64,000 bases of DNA from Deltaproteobacteria bacterium. GTDB lineage: Bacteria; Myxococcota_A; Polyangia; Polyangiales; Ga0077539. The stretch spans positions 372,001-436,000 of the forward strand of contig JADJAE010000160.1 of NCBI GenBank assembly GCA_016704445.1. The letters run 5' to 3'. A program made the position numbers and the translations under genes. Of this stretch, positions 27,556 through 38,344 are shown piece by piece. The notes below the pieces were generated by a model. The model was not told where the DNA came from and did no database searches. It worked only from the letters and a program-made list of their open reading frames with translations. Position 1 is the first letter of the stretch. Each line of letters opens with the position of its first letter.

Positions 27556-28755
27556 ATGGAGTTCAACAGGAGCCACCGCGTCTATGATTTCATGGCGGTC
27601 CGGAAGTACTGGATCGCCTTCTCGATCGCGATCACGATCGTGTCGGCCATCCTGCTCATCAAGCCGGGGCCGAAGTACGGCATCGACTTCCTGGGCGGCA
27701 CCGAGCTCACCGTGCAGTTCGACGGCAACGTCGACGCGGCCCGCGTGCGCGCGGTGCTCGACCGGATGGGCCACGACCACTCCGAGGTGGTCCCCACGCA
27801 GCGCGCCAACGAGTACATCATCCGCGTGGAGAAGAGCTCGCCCATCACCGCCGCCCGCCGCGAGCAGATCCGCCGCGGCGTGGCGGAGCGCCTACCGGGT
27901 ACGACCGGCGGTGGGACCCTCGGCGACTTCCGTCTCTCACCAGGCGGCGATCACATCGTCGTGCAGTTCAACGACAGCACGCTCAACGCCCAGCAGGTCG
28001 CCGAACTCGTGCGCGCCGCTGGCGCCAACGTCCGTGGCGACGCGGCCCTCCAGATGGGCGCGCTCGACGACCACCGCTGGCAGGTGCCGCTCGTCGGCAT
28101 CGGCGACGAGATCTTCCGTGGCCTGGTCGCCCCGGACGGCGTCGGCGCCGAGGGGCGGCTCAACGCGAGCGTCTGGGTCTCTCCGAAGGCGGGCGCCGAG
28201 CTCCGCTACGCGGCCCTCCGCGCGGTGGCCTACTCCATCGTCTTCATCATGATCTACGTGGCGTTCCGCTTCGACCTGCGCTTCGCGCCGGGCGGAATCC
28301 TCGCGCTCGTCCACGACTCGCTCGTGACGCTCGGCTTCTTCGTGATCACCCGCAAGGAGGTCACGATCTCGACGGTGGCCGCGATCCTCACCGTCGTGGG
28401 CTACTCGATGAACGACACCATCATCGTCTACGACCGCATCCGGGAGAACCTCGCGAAGCGTCGCAACGCCCGGATGCTCGACGTCATCAACCTGTCGGTG
28501 AGCGAGATGCTCTCGCGCACCATCCTCACCTCGCTGACGGTGGTGCTGTCGGTGTCGGCCTTCATCTTCATCGGCACCGGCGTCATCCGTGACTTCGCCT
28601 GGGCGATGATCATCGGCGTGCTCGCCGGGACGTACAGCTCCATCTACGTCGCCGCGCCGTTCACCGAGTGGATCGACTCGCGCTTCTTCCACGACGCGCA
28701 CGCGGCCTCCGCCGCGGAGCCGCCCGCCTCCGACGCGAAGACCGCCGACGTCTGA
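27556..28755 (+). CDS. secF: Protein translocase subunit SecF
   Basis: A 399-residue membrane protein with YGIDFLGGTELTVQF near residue 40, a periplasmic domain, and five TM segments at the C-terminus. The second half contains AAILTVVGYSMNDTIIVYDR, the SecF signature. It is longer than E. coli SecF (323) because the periplasmic region between about 80 and 200 is enlarged. It forms the SecDF complex with the gene directly upstream. The end converges on manA with a 73-base gap in which no terminator hairpin was recognised. Confidence 0.96.
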   Translation: MEFNRSHRVYDFMAVRKYWIAFSIAITIVSAILLIKPGPKYGIDFLGGTELTVQFDGNVDAARVRAVLDRMGHDHSEVVPTQRANEYIIRVEKSSPITAARREQIRRGVAERLPGTTGGGTLGDFRLSPGGDHIVVQFNDSTLNAQQVAELVRAAGANVRGDAALQMGALDDHRWQVPLVGIGDEIFRGLVAPDGVGAEGRLNASVWVSPKAGAELRYAALRAVAYSIVFIMIYVAFRFDLRFAPGGILALVHDSLVTLGFFVITRKEVTISTVAAILTVVGYSMNDTIIVYDRIRENLAKRRNARMLDVINLSVSEMLSRTILTSLTVVLSVSAFIFIGTGVIRDFAWAMIIGVLAGTYSSIYVAAPFTEWIDSRFFHDAHAASAAEPPASDAKTADV

Positions 28756-28828
28756 TCGTCCGGCCCGTCGCCCGCTCCCCCCTCGAAGACTCCCCCCAAC
28801 CTGATCCCACCTCCGGGCCCGCCGCGAC

Positions 28829-29872
28829 TCAGTACGCCGCGGAGACGATCGCGTGCGCCCGGTCGAGCGTCGCCCTCCGCGCCGCGGGCCGCGCGGGCAA
28901 CGCGCATGTCTGGCCGCGGGTGATGGTCACGCCGTCGATGACGAGCTTGCCGTCGACCACGGTGACCGCGCGGAGGCTCTCCCACTCAGGGAGGTCGAAG
29001 GCGCCGGTGCCGTGGAGGCGCGCCACATGGAGGTGCTCGCTGGGGAGGCCGCCGTCGCGGCCGCAGAGGGGGGTCCAGGTCGGCGCGCTCCGAAGGTCCG
29101 GGCTCCCGGCGCGGACCAGACATCGTTCGAGGAGGGCCGCTCCGCGCGGCGCGTCCCAGCGGGTGACCGCGAGGGCCTCGTCGACGTGGAGCGCGCGGGG
29201 ATGTCCCTCGGGGTCCGTGCGGCCGGCGTCGTCGTAGCGACGGTTCCAGTCCCAGTAGCGGTAGGTGAGGCCGCGGCAGCCGGGCTGCACCCGCTGGGGC
29301 TCGACGAGGGTCAGCCCCCGGCCGATCGCGTGCGCGGTGCCCGCCTCGATGAGCACGAAGTCGCCCGCCGAGACCGGGACGAATCCCAGCATCGCGGTGA
29401 CGTCCGCGCCATGGCGGAGCGCGTCCCCGAGCGCCTCGCGCGAGACGCCCTCCGCGAGCCCGAGGTACACGCCGGCGCCCGGCTCCGCAGCGACGATGTA
29501 CCAGCACTCGGGCTTACCCGACTCGCCTTCGCGCACCGTCGGGTCTGCGTCGGAGGGATGAATCTGCACCGAGAGCTCGTCGGAGGTGTCGAGCAGCTTC
29601 ACCAGCAGCGCGGTGCTGGGCCGGCCGTCGTCCCCCTCACGTCCGAGGATCGCCTCGCGCGCGCTGTCGATCCAGCTCGCGAGGGAGCCGGAGCCGTCGA
29701 GCAGGCGGCTCGGGAAGTCTGGCTCGACGGAGAACTCCCAGCTCTCCCCGACGACGCGCCCGACCTCGCCGGGGAGCAGCTCGCGCTTGAGGTCGCCAGC
29801 GATGCGCGTACCGCCCCAGGGGGTGCGTCGGGTGGGGGTGAAGTTGTCGACCTGCAGGAGCCGTGGTGTCAC
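28829..29872 (-). CDS. manA: Class I mannose-6-phosphate isomerase
   Basis: A 347-residue protein from GTG 29872. Zinc-ligand segments characteristic of type I phosphomannose isomerases are present: LSVQIHPSD (Gln and His), GKPECWYIV (Glu) and GTAHAIGRG (His). The N-terminus has TPWGGTRIAG. The enzyme interconverts mannose-6-phosphate and fructose-6-phosphate, feeding mannose for glycans or using it as carbon source. It is transcribed toward secF and divergent from the amidase gene. There is no other sugar-metabolism gene beside it. Confidence 0.9.
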   Translation of the reverse strand: MTPRLLQVDNFTPTRRTPWGGTRIAGDLKRELLPGEVGRVVGESWEFSVEPDFPSRLLDGSGSLASWIDSAREAILGREGDDGRPSTALLVKLLDTSDELSVQIHPSDADPTVREGESGKPECWYIVAAEPGAGVYLGLAEGVSREALGDALRHGADVTAMLGFVPVSAGDFVLIEAGTAHAIGRGLTLVEPQRVQPGCRGLTYRYWDWNRRYDDAGRTDPEGHPRALHVDEALAVTRWDAPRGAALLERCLVRAGSPDLRSAPTWTPLCGRDGGLPSEHLHVARLHGTGAFDLPEWESLRAVTVVDGKLVIDGVTITRGQTCALPARPAARRATLDRAHAIVSAAY

Positions 29873-30009
29873 GGACCGGAGTGTAGAGCGAGGCGCTCAC
29901 GCCCGTCATCGGTGCTGCGGCCCGCCGAGCGCGTGCAGGAAATTCCCACTGGGAGGCGCCGCCCTGCTACCGGCGTGCGTGGTGCGCTGGTCCGTCGTGT
30001 TGATCTCGG

Positions 30010-31170
30010 GTGTGCTGCTCGCTGGCGCGGCCTCGTCGTGCCGTAGCGTCGGCGCGTCACCCGGAGCGCGGATCCCCGGAGCCCGCGGTCGAGCCGGCTG
30101 ATCCGCTGGTGGAGGCGCGCGCCGCGGTGGCCGCGCTGCGCGGCGGGCGCGTCGAGCAGGGCGTCGACGAGCTGGTGCAGCGGCTGTCGCTGGTCGGCCC
30201 GGAGGATCCGGCGCGGCGGCGGAGCGCGATGCTCCTCGCCGGGGCGCTGCTGCTCGAGCGGAGCGATCGGATGCACGACGCGCGAGACCGATCGCGGGCG
30301 AGGGACTACCTCATCGCAGCGTCTCCGGCGGGTGGTTCGGACGTCTCCTGCGACGAGGCGACCTCGCTGGCCGCGCTCCTGGAGCGGGTCGGGGAGCACG
30401 GTCGAGCGCAGGCCGTGCTGGGTCCCGTGCGCTCCCGCTGTGGCGTGGAGCCGGCGCGGCCGAGCGCGATGCCCGCGAGGGTGGCGGAGGCGAGGCACCG
30501 GCGCGTGGTGATCGACGCCGGTCACGGGGGGAGCGACCCCGGCGCGATCGGGCCGACCGGGCTCAAGGAGTCGGAGGTCACCCTCGACGTCGCGCGGCGC
30601 CTCGCGGATCGCCTCGCCCTCCGCTACGGCTTCCAGGTTGCGCTGACGCGCGACAGCGACCTGTTCGTGCCGCTGGAGCAGCGCGCGTCGCACGCCAACG
30701 GCACCACCGCGGACCTCTTCGTGTCGATCCACTGCAACGCCGCGACCAATCGTGAGGCGCGAGGGATCTCCACCTTCGCCCTGGAGGACAGCCCCCGGGT
30801 GGCGGCGAGGCTGACCGCGCGGGAGGGCGAGCTGGTCGACGGCGACGTCGGGGGCGCCTGGGACGTGTCGAGGATCCTCGCGGACCTGAGCCTCTCGCGG
30901 CACGGGCGCGACTCGCTGGGCTACGCCTCGGCGATCCAGCGGGCGCTGCTGCAGGACGTGCGGCTGCTGTATCCGCAGGTCGAGGACATGGGGGTGCACC
31001 CGGCGCGCTTCCACGTGCTGGTCACCACGCGCATGCCCGCCGTGCTGGTGGAACTCTCGTTCATCTCGAACGCGGCGGAGGAGCAGCGGCTCCGCTCCGA
31101 CGGGTACCGCGACGTGCTCGCGGGGTCGATCGCGCGCGCCATCGACGAACACGTACCCGGCGGGGGCTGA
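30010..31170 (+). CDS. N-acetylmuramoyl-L-alanine amidase (Amidase_3)
   Basis: The C-terminal 220 residues form a zinc amidase. VVIDAGHGGSDPGAIG supplies the first His, LKESEVTLDVA the Glu, VSIHCNAA the second His and VELSFISNAAEE the catalytic Glu. A helical, TPR-like N-terminal part (about 30-150) precedes it. The enzyme would cleave the amide between muramic acid and the stem peptide during division or remodelling. The frame as read starts at GTG 30010 with an odd N-terminus. A neighbouring frame from GTG 29982 encodes a convincing lipoprotein signal (SVVLISGVLLAGAASSC) that would join if one base were removed near 30070-30085. The native protein is therefore probably a lipoprotein. Confidence 0.87.
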   Translation: MCCSLARPRRAVASARHPERGSPEPAVEPADPLVEARAAVAALRGGRVEQGVDELVQRLSLVGPEDPARRRSAMLLAGALLLERSDRMHDARDRSRARDYLIAASPAGGSDVSCDEATSLAALLERVGEHGRAQAVLGPVRSRCGVEPARPSAMPARVAEARHRRVVIDAGHGGSDPGAIGPTGLKESEVTLDVARRLADRLALRYGFQVALTRDSDLFVPLEQRASHANGTTADLFVSIHCNAATNREARGISTFALEDSPRVAARLTAREGELVDGDVGGAWDVSRILADLSLSRHGRDSLGYASAIQRALLQDVRLLYPQVEDMGVHPARFHVLVTTRMPAVLVELSFISNAAEEQRLRSDGYRDVLAGSIARAIDEHVPGGG

Positions 31171-31211
31171 GGGTTGTTCCGACCGTCGCGGCCGTCCATG
31201 CTGCGACCTCA

Positions 31212-33905
31212 GTGAGCGCGCAAGCCACCCATCCGCCGTTGCCCGCCGAGGCCGTGACGGTGTTCCGTGCCCGGATGGCGGAGCTCCGTGAGGTCGCGCT
31301 CTCGGGCCGCGGTGGCACCGACCACGCCCGCGCGGTGTCGGACGCCTACGACGCGCTGGTGGAGGCGCACGTCTCGGGCTGCCTCTCGCGCTGGTCCGGG
31401 GGGCGAGGGCGCGGCCGCGTCGCGCTGATGGCGGTCGGAGGGTACGGTCGGCGGCAGCTCTCGCCTGGGAGCGACCTCGACCTCGTGCTGCTCGCCGAGC
31501 GCCCCGAGTCGCCGCCGGTGCGCGACCTGGCCGAGGCGATGCTCTACCCGCTCTGGGACGCGAAGATCACCGTGGGGCACTCCGTCCACGACGTCGACGG
31601 GCTCATCGCCGAGGCGAAGTCCGACCTCCGCACCCGCACCATGCTGCTCGACCTGCGCTTCCTCGCCGGGGACCGGGGCCTCGCCGATGCGCTGCGGGAG
31701 CGCTCCGCGGCGCTGCGCGGGGAGCGCGAGCTGGCGACCTTCATCGACGCCCTCGCCGACGAGCTGCGCGAGCGGCACGAGCGCTTCGGCGCGACGGTCT
31801 ACCTGCTCGAGCCCGACGTGAAGCTCGGGCGCGGCGGGCTCCGCGACCTGGACATCATCCGCTGGGCGCTGCGGGCGAGGGTGCGGGCGGACGACTTCGG
31901 CGGGGCGCTCGGCTCCGGCGCCCTTTCCCAACCGGAGCACGATGCGTTGGAGGCGGCGAGGGAGTTCCACCTCCGGCTGCGCGCCGCGCTGCACGCGAGG
32001 GCGGGCCGCAAGAGCGACCGGGTGACCTTCGACGCCCAGGAGGAGTGCGCCCAGGCGCTCGGCTTCTTCGACCCCGCGGAGGCCGCCGTCGATCTCCCGC
32101 GCGCGGTGGCCTTCTCCGCCGAGCGGCTGATGTCCGAGTTCTACCGGCACGCCCGGGGCGTGGCGTCGATGCTCCCCCATGTCCTCGCGCGGTGCCGGCC
32201 CTCGCGCGCGCCGGAGCACCCCCGCCGGCCGCAGCCTCTCGCCGAGGGCGTCACCCGCTTCGACGGCGCGGCGTGCCTCGCCTCCGCGGACGGCCTGCAG
32301 CGCGACCCGGTGCTGGCGCTGCGGCTGATCGAGACCGCGCTGATGCACGACCTCCCGGTCGCGGCCTCGTCGCGCGCCAGCATCGCCAGCGCCTCGTCCG
32401 ACCCCGCCTGGTGCGATCGGCTCCGCGGGTCGAGCGAGGCCGGCCGCTGCTTCCTCCGCCTGCTCGACCGCTCGCACCGCGCGGCGTCTCGCGCCGACGG
32501 CGCCTCGGTCTCGGGCACCCCGGACAACGCGCGGAGCGTGCTCGCCGACCTCCACGACCTCGGCCTCGTGCTCGCCCTCATCCCCGAGTTCGCCGCGGTG
32601 ACAGCGCGCGTGCAGCACGACGTCTATCACGTGTACACGGTGGACGTTCACTCGGTGGCCGCGGTCGACCGGCTGCACGCCCTCCGCCGCGGCGAGCTGG
32701 GGCCCGACTTCGCGCTGGCCTCGCGGCTGATGGCCAGCATCGACCGCCGCGAGGTGCTGCTGCTCGCGACGCTGCTGCACGACGTCGGCAAGAGCCACGG
32801 GCGCGCGCACAGCAAGGTGGGCGCGGAGATGGCACCGGCGATCGCCGCCCGCCTCGGGCTCGATGCCGAGGACGCCGCGACGGTGGCCTGGCTCGTCCTG
32901 GAGCACCTGACGCTCTACCACCTCGCGACCCGCCGAGACCTCGCCGACCCGTCGACGCTCGCGCAGGTGACGACCCTAGTGGGCGACGCGTGGCGGCTGC
33001 AGGCGCTCTTCCTCCTCACCGTGGCCGACCTCTCGACCACATCGCCCACCGCGATGACCGCCTGGAAGGCCCGGCTGCTCGACGAACTCTACACGCGCGC
33101 CGCGGAGGCGCTGCAGGGCGAGGGGCACAGCGCGGGGCGGCACCGCGAGGGACTCGTCGCGCGGGTGCTCGATCTCGCGGGAGACGCCGCTCCGGGGGTG
33201 GCGGGGTGGGTGCGGGCGATGCCGACGCGCTACCTGCAGGCCTCGGCGCCGGGGGAGGTGCTCCGGCACGCGCTCGCCCTCCACGACGTCGCCCCGGGAG
33301 AGCCGCGCCTGCGCCTGCAGCCGATGGGCAACTCGGCGGGCGCGGGGCTCTACGAGGTGCTGGTCCACGCCCCCGATCGCCCGGGGCTGCTCTCCGACCT
33401 CACCGCGCTGCTCTTCGCGCACCGGCTCGACATCCAGCGGGCGGAGATCCACTCGGTGGGCTCCGACGTGGTGGATGTCTTCGTGGTGCGCCACCCCGAC
33501 CCGACCTCGCGCGAGCTCGTCGGGCTCGAAGCGCGGCTCGGGCAGCAGCTCCACGCCGTGGTCGAGGGCCGGCTCGACGCCGAGTCGGTGGTCTCCGTGA
33601 TGCGCGGCGGCGGCGGGCTGTCGAGGCCCGAGCCCTCCGTCGAGGCGCGGGTCGCTTTACACAATGACGTAAGCGACGACGCCACGGTGATCGAGGTGTT
33701 CGGGCGCGATCGGCCGGGCTTCCTGCACACGGTGGCGAGGGCGCACCACCGGCTGGGGCTGGAGATCAGGGTGGCCAAGGTGAACACCGAGGGTCGGCGC
33801 GCGGCGGACGTCTTCTATGTGACGACCGCCGAGGGGGCGAAGGTGCCGCCCGGGCGCTACGACGAGGTGCGGGCGGCGCTGCTGCAGGCGGTGGAGGCGA
33901 CATGA
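31212..33905 (+). CDS. glnD: Bifunctional PII uridylyltransferase/uridylyl-removing enzyme GlnD
   Basis: An 897-residue protein, matching E. coli GlnD (890). The nucleotidyltransferase motif GGYGRRQLSPGSDLDL has its metal Asp residues at 88 and 90. The HD phosphohydrolase region has LLHDVGKSHGRAHSKVG. Two ACT domains follow at the C-terminus (YEVLVHAPDRPGLLSDLTAL and IEVFGRDRPGFLHTVARA). GlnD senses glutamine and uridylylates or deuridylylates PII proteins to control nitrogen assimilation. No glnB, glnK or amtB lies nearby. Start GTG 31212 follows the amidase by 41 bases, and the stop overlaps the TPR gene by 4 bases. Confidence 0.93.
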   Translation: MSAQATHPPLPAEAVTVFRARMAELREVALSGRGGTDHARAVSDAYDALVEAHVSGCLSRWSGGRGRGRVALMAVGGYGRRQLSPGSDLDLVLLAERPESPPVRDLAEAMLYPLWDAKITVGHSVHDVDGLIAEAKSDLRTRTMLLDLRFLAGDRGLADALRERSAALRGERELATFIDALADELRERHERFGATVYLLEPDVKLGRGGLRDLDIIRWALRARVRADDFGGALGSGALSQPEHDALEAAREFHLRLRAALHARAGRKSDRVTFDAQEECAQALGFFDPAEAAVDLPRAVAFSAERLMSEFYRHARGVASMLPHVLARCRPSRAPEHPRRPQPLAEGVTRFDGAACLASADGLQRDPVLALRLIETALMHDLPVAASSRASIASASSDPAWCDRLRGSSEAGRCFLRLLDRSHRAASRADGASVSGTPDNARSVLADLHDLGLVLALIPEFAAVTARVQHDVYHVYTVDVHSVAAVDRLHALRRGELGPDFALASRLMASIDRREVLLLATLLHDVGKSHGRAHSKVGAEMAPAIAARLGLDAEDAATVAWLVLEHLTLYHLATRRDLADPSTLAQVTTLVGDAWRLQALFLLTVADLSTTSPTAMTAWKARLLDELYTRAAEALQGEGHSAGRHREGLVARVLDLAGDAAPGVAGWVRAMPTRYLQASAPGEVLRHALALHDVAPGEPRLRLQPMGNSAGAGLYEVLVHAPDRPGLLSDLTALLFAHRLDIQRAEIHSVGSDVVDVFVVRHPDPTSRELVGLEARLGQQLHAVVEGRLDAESVVSVMRGGGGLSRPEPSVEARVALHNDVSDDATVIEVFGRDRPGFLHTVARAHHRLGLEIRVAKVNTEGRRAADVFYVTTAEGAKVPPGRYDEVRAALLQAVEAT

Positions 33906-34909
33906 GAGCGACGATGGGCGCCCGGTGGGCGGTGGTGCTGGCCGCGATGCTCGGTGCGACGGAGGCCATGGCGCAGCGGCCGAGGCTGCCGTTTCCGATG
34001 CGCGGGGCGAGCGCCGAGCCGACGGCCGCGGAGCGCGAGTACACGGCGGGCGAGGTGCTGCTGCGTGCGGGCGACCTCTCCGGCGCCGAGGCGCGCTTCG
34101 TGGCGGCGCGAGGGCTCGATCCCCGCGACGCCCGGCCAGTGTTCTACCTGGGCGAGGTGGCGCGCGCCCGGTCGCAGTGGCCCGTCGCCGAGGCGCGCTA
34201 CGGCGAGGCGCTGGGGCTCGACGCGACCATGGTCGAGGCGATGGTGCAGCGCGCGGTGGCGCTGCGGGAGCTGGGTCGCCCGCAGGACGCCGTGCCGTGG
34301 CTGCGCCGCGCCCTGCAGCGGGTGCCGATGCTGGGCGAGGCGCAGCTCGACCTCGGGCTCTGCCTGGAGGACCTCGGCGACGTGCCGGGGGCGATCGTGG
34401 CGTTTCGAGCGGCGTCGGCGCGGCTGCACTCCGACGCTCGCGCGCCGCTGAGCCTGGGGCTGCTGCTCGCCGATGCCGCGAGGGGGCCTTCGCCCGCCGA
34501 GCGCACCGAGGCGATCAGGGTGCTTCGGGAGGCGATGCGCCGGGCGCCCTCCGACGCCGCGGTGCTCGGGCTCGCGGGGCCCGCGCTGCGTCGGCTGGGC
34601 GAGTGGCGCCTGGCGGTCGACGCGCTCCAGCGCGCGGTGGGCCTGACCCCCACGGCGGCGCTGCGCATCGAGCTCGCTCAGGCGCTCTGGGCCGCCGGCG
34701 ATCGGGGGCGCGCGCTGCAGGAGGCCACGCTGGCCTCACGGCAGGCGCCCGGGGATCTGTCCGCGCGCTACGTCCTCGCGCTGATGCTCGCCGAGCAGGG
34801 CGACCGGGCGGCGGCCGCGACCGCGCTGCGGGCTGTGATCGAGGGTGCCGCGGACCCGGCGCTTCGGGAGCGGGCGACGGCCGCGCTCCGGCGGGTGGCG
34901 CCGCGGTGA
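33902..34909 (+). CDS. Exported TPR-repeat protein
   Basis: A 335-residue protein with a signal peptide (WAVVLAAMLGATEAMA, cut before QRPRLPFP). It is followed by about seven TPR-like repeats such as YTAGEVLLRAGDLSGAEARF, ARPVFYLGEVARARSQWPVA, AQLDLGLCLEDLGDVPGAI and ARYVLALMLAEQGDRAAA. TPR solenoids mediate protein-protein contacts; here the site would be the periplasm or cell surface. Its ATG overlaps the glnD stop (ATGA), so the two are translationally coupled, although a functional link between a PII-modifying enzyme and an exported TPR protein is not obvious. Confidence 0.82.
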   Translation: MRATMGARWAVVLAAMLGATEAMAQRPRLPFPMRGASAEPTAAEREYTAGEVLLRAGDLSGAEARFVAARGLDPRDARPVFYLGEVARARSQWPVAEARYGEALGLDATMVEAMVQRAVALRELGRPQDAVPWLRRALQRVPMLGEAQLDLGLCLEDLGDVPGAIVAFRAASARLHSDARAPLSLGLLLADAARGPSPAERTEAIRVLREAMRRAPSDAAVLGLAGPALRRLGEWRLAVDALQRAVGLTPTAALRIELAQALWAAGDRGRALQEATLASRQAPGDLSARYVLALMLAEQGDRAAAATALRAVIEGAADPALRERATAALRRVAPR

Positions 34910-35021
34910 AGCTGATCCCGGTCGCGTTGCGCGCTTGTTTCGGGGCGGCGAAAGCGCTACCTGTGGCCAACAAGCCGTCGGTGTTCGGGGTTTAGGTTCA
35001 CCCACCGATCGGCGTAGGGCG

Positions 35022-36869
<1,848 letters not shown>

Positions 36870-36931
36870 CTCGCTGCTCCGCACGGCGTCGCTTGAATTC
36901 GCGGGTTTGCTCCACTAGCTTGCGCAGCCCG

Positions 36932-38338
36932 ATGACCGCCCGCCCACACTGGTCTCCTCCTTCGCGGGCGCTGCGTGCCGCCTGTCTCGCGCTGGGCGTC
37001 GCGAGCGTCGGCTGCCCAGCCAACGAGGGCGTCGACCCTCCGGGCGACTCGTTCTTCTACCCGGTCACCCTCGCGGCCTCCCCGACGGGCAACTGGCTCT
37101 ACGTCACCAGCTCCGACTTCGACCTCCGCTACAACGGCGGCACCGTGGCCCCGGTCGACCTCGCGTGCCTCCGCGCCCGCGTCGCCGACCCGACGCACGC
37201 CCGCTGCGCCGCGCTGCCCAACGCGCCGGACGTCCGCTGCGTCGCCGACCGCGATCAGCCCGGCGGCTTCGTCTGCGAGGCGCGAGGCTTCGTCCGCGCC
37301 GACCAGGTGCGCCGCATCAGCCCCTACGCCGTCGACAGCGCCGTCGCGCGCTACCCCGACCGCACCCGGCTCTATGTCGCCGTGCGCGGCGACGGCTCCG
37401 TCACCTGGTTCGATCTCGACGACAACGGCGGCCTCGACTGCGGCGCCGAAGGAGCCCTCGGCCGCTGCGGCGACAGCCACCGCGTCGGCACCGACTCCGC
37501 GCAGAGCCCCACCGCGGCGCGCCTCCCGCCGGACCCTTCCTCCATCTCCGTCGACCCCGCCCGCGGCTGGGTCTTCCTCACCCACCAGAGCAGCGACGTC
37601 GGCCTCGCGCGCGCCTCGCTCATCCGCGACGGCGCGGCCGGCGGCGGCGGCGGCGCTCCGGTGATGCTCAGCGCCCTCGGCAGCCTCTCGCCCGGCCTCA
37701 GCAGTGCGGCGCTGCTCCCCCGCGCGCCCGGGAGCGAAGAGCGCTCGACCTGGGTGGTCACCAGCCGCGCCGAGGCCTCGCTCTCCTTCTTCCAGGCCTA
37801 CCCGGGCAACGCCACGCTCCGCGACGGCAGCCCCTTCGTCTACCGCAGCGCCATCATCGGCGTGCGGGGCCTCTCCGGGGGCAACAACAACCGCGCCGTC
37901 GCGCTCGATCCGGACGCCTCGCGGCACCGCGCCTTCGTGGTGTCTCGCGCCCCCGAGGCGCTGCTCACGGTCACGCTCGACCCGGCCAACCCCACGGCGG
38001 CGGTCGTCTCGGACGTCCTGCCGGTGCCGCAGGGGCCGTCGCGCCTCGTGGTGCGCTCCGTCGACGGCCGCACCCAGGTGCTCGTGGTCTCCTTCGACGC
38101 GCGCCGGGTCACGGTCATCGACCCCGACGAGCGTCGGGTCATCGGGCAGGTGGTGACCCGCCGCGGGCCGCATCAGGCCCTGCTCGACCCGTCGCCGTCG
38201 CAGCCCTTCCTCTACGTGGTCGACTTCCTCGACGGCGCCCTCGAGGTCATCGACCTCCGCCCGCCCGCGGACCCCGCGGCCCCTGGTACCTACCTGCGTC
38301 GCGTGCTCACCCTCGCTCCGCAGCTCCCGCAGGAGTAA
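36932..38338 (+). CDS. Beta-propeller-like lipoprotein (first of a pair)
   Basis: A 468-residue protein; ATG 36932 gives a lipoprotein signal (AACLALGVASVGC, lipobox Cys at about 30). The body contains repeated propeller-like strands: FYPVTLAASPTGNWLYVTSS, TRLYVAVRGDGSVTWFDLDD, SSISVDPARGWVFLTHQ, RAVALDPDASRHRAFVVS, RLVVRSVDGRTQVLVVSFD and PFLYVVDFLDGALEVIDLR. It resembles YVTN/lactonase-type propellers found on cell surfaces. Several Cys pairs in the first third (LRARVADPTHARCAALPN, DVRCVAD) suggest disulfides outside the cytoplasm. The gene has AGGAG close to its end that serves as the ribosome site for the next gene. Function unknown. Confidence 0.8.
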   Translation: MTARPHWSPPSRALRAACLALGVASVGCPANEGVDPPGDSFFYPVTLAASPTGNWLYVTSSDFDLRYNGGTVAPVDLACLRARVADPTHARCAALPNAPDVRCVADRDQPGGFVCEARGFVRADQVRRISPYAVDSAVARYPDRTRLYVAVRGDGSVTWFDLDDNGGLDCGAEGALGRCGDSHRVGTDSAQSPTAARLPPDPSSISVDPARGWVFLTHQSSDVGLARASLIRDGAAGGGGGAPVMLSALGSLSPGLSSAALLPRAPGSEERSTWVVTSRAEASLSFFQAYPGNATLRDGSPFVYRSAIIGVRGLSGGNNNRAVALDPDASRHRAFVVSRAPEALLTVTLDPANPTAAVVSDVLPVPQGPSRLVVRSVDGRTQVLVVSFDARRVTVIDPDERRVIGQVVTRRGPHQALLDPSPSQPFLYVVDFLDGALEVIDLRPPADPAAPGTYLRRVLTLAPQLPQE

Positions 38339-38344
38339 CGCCCG

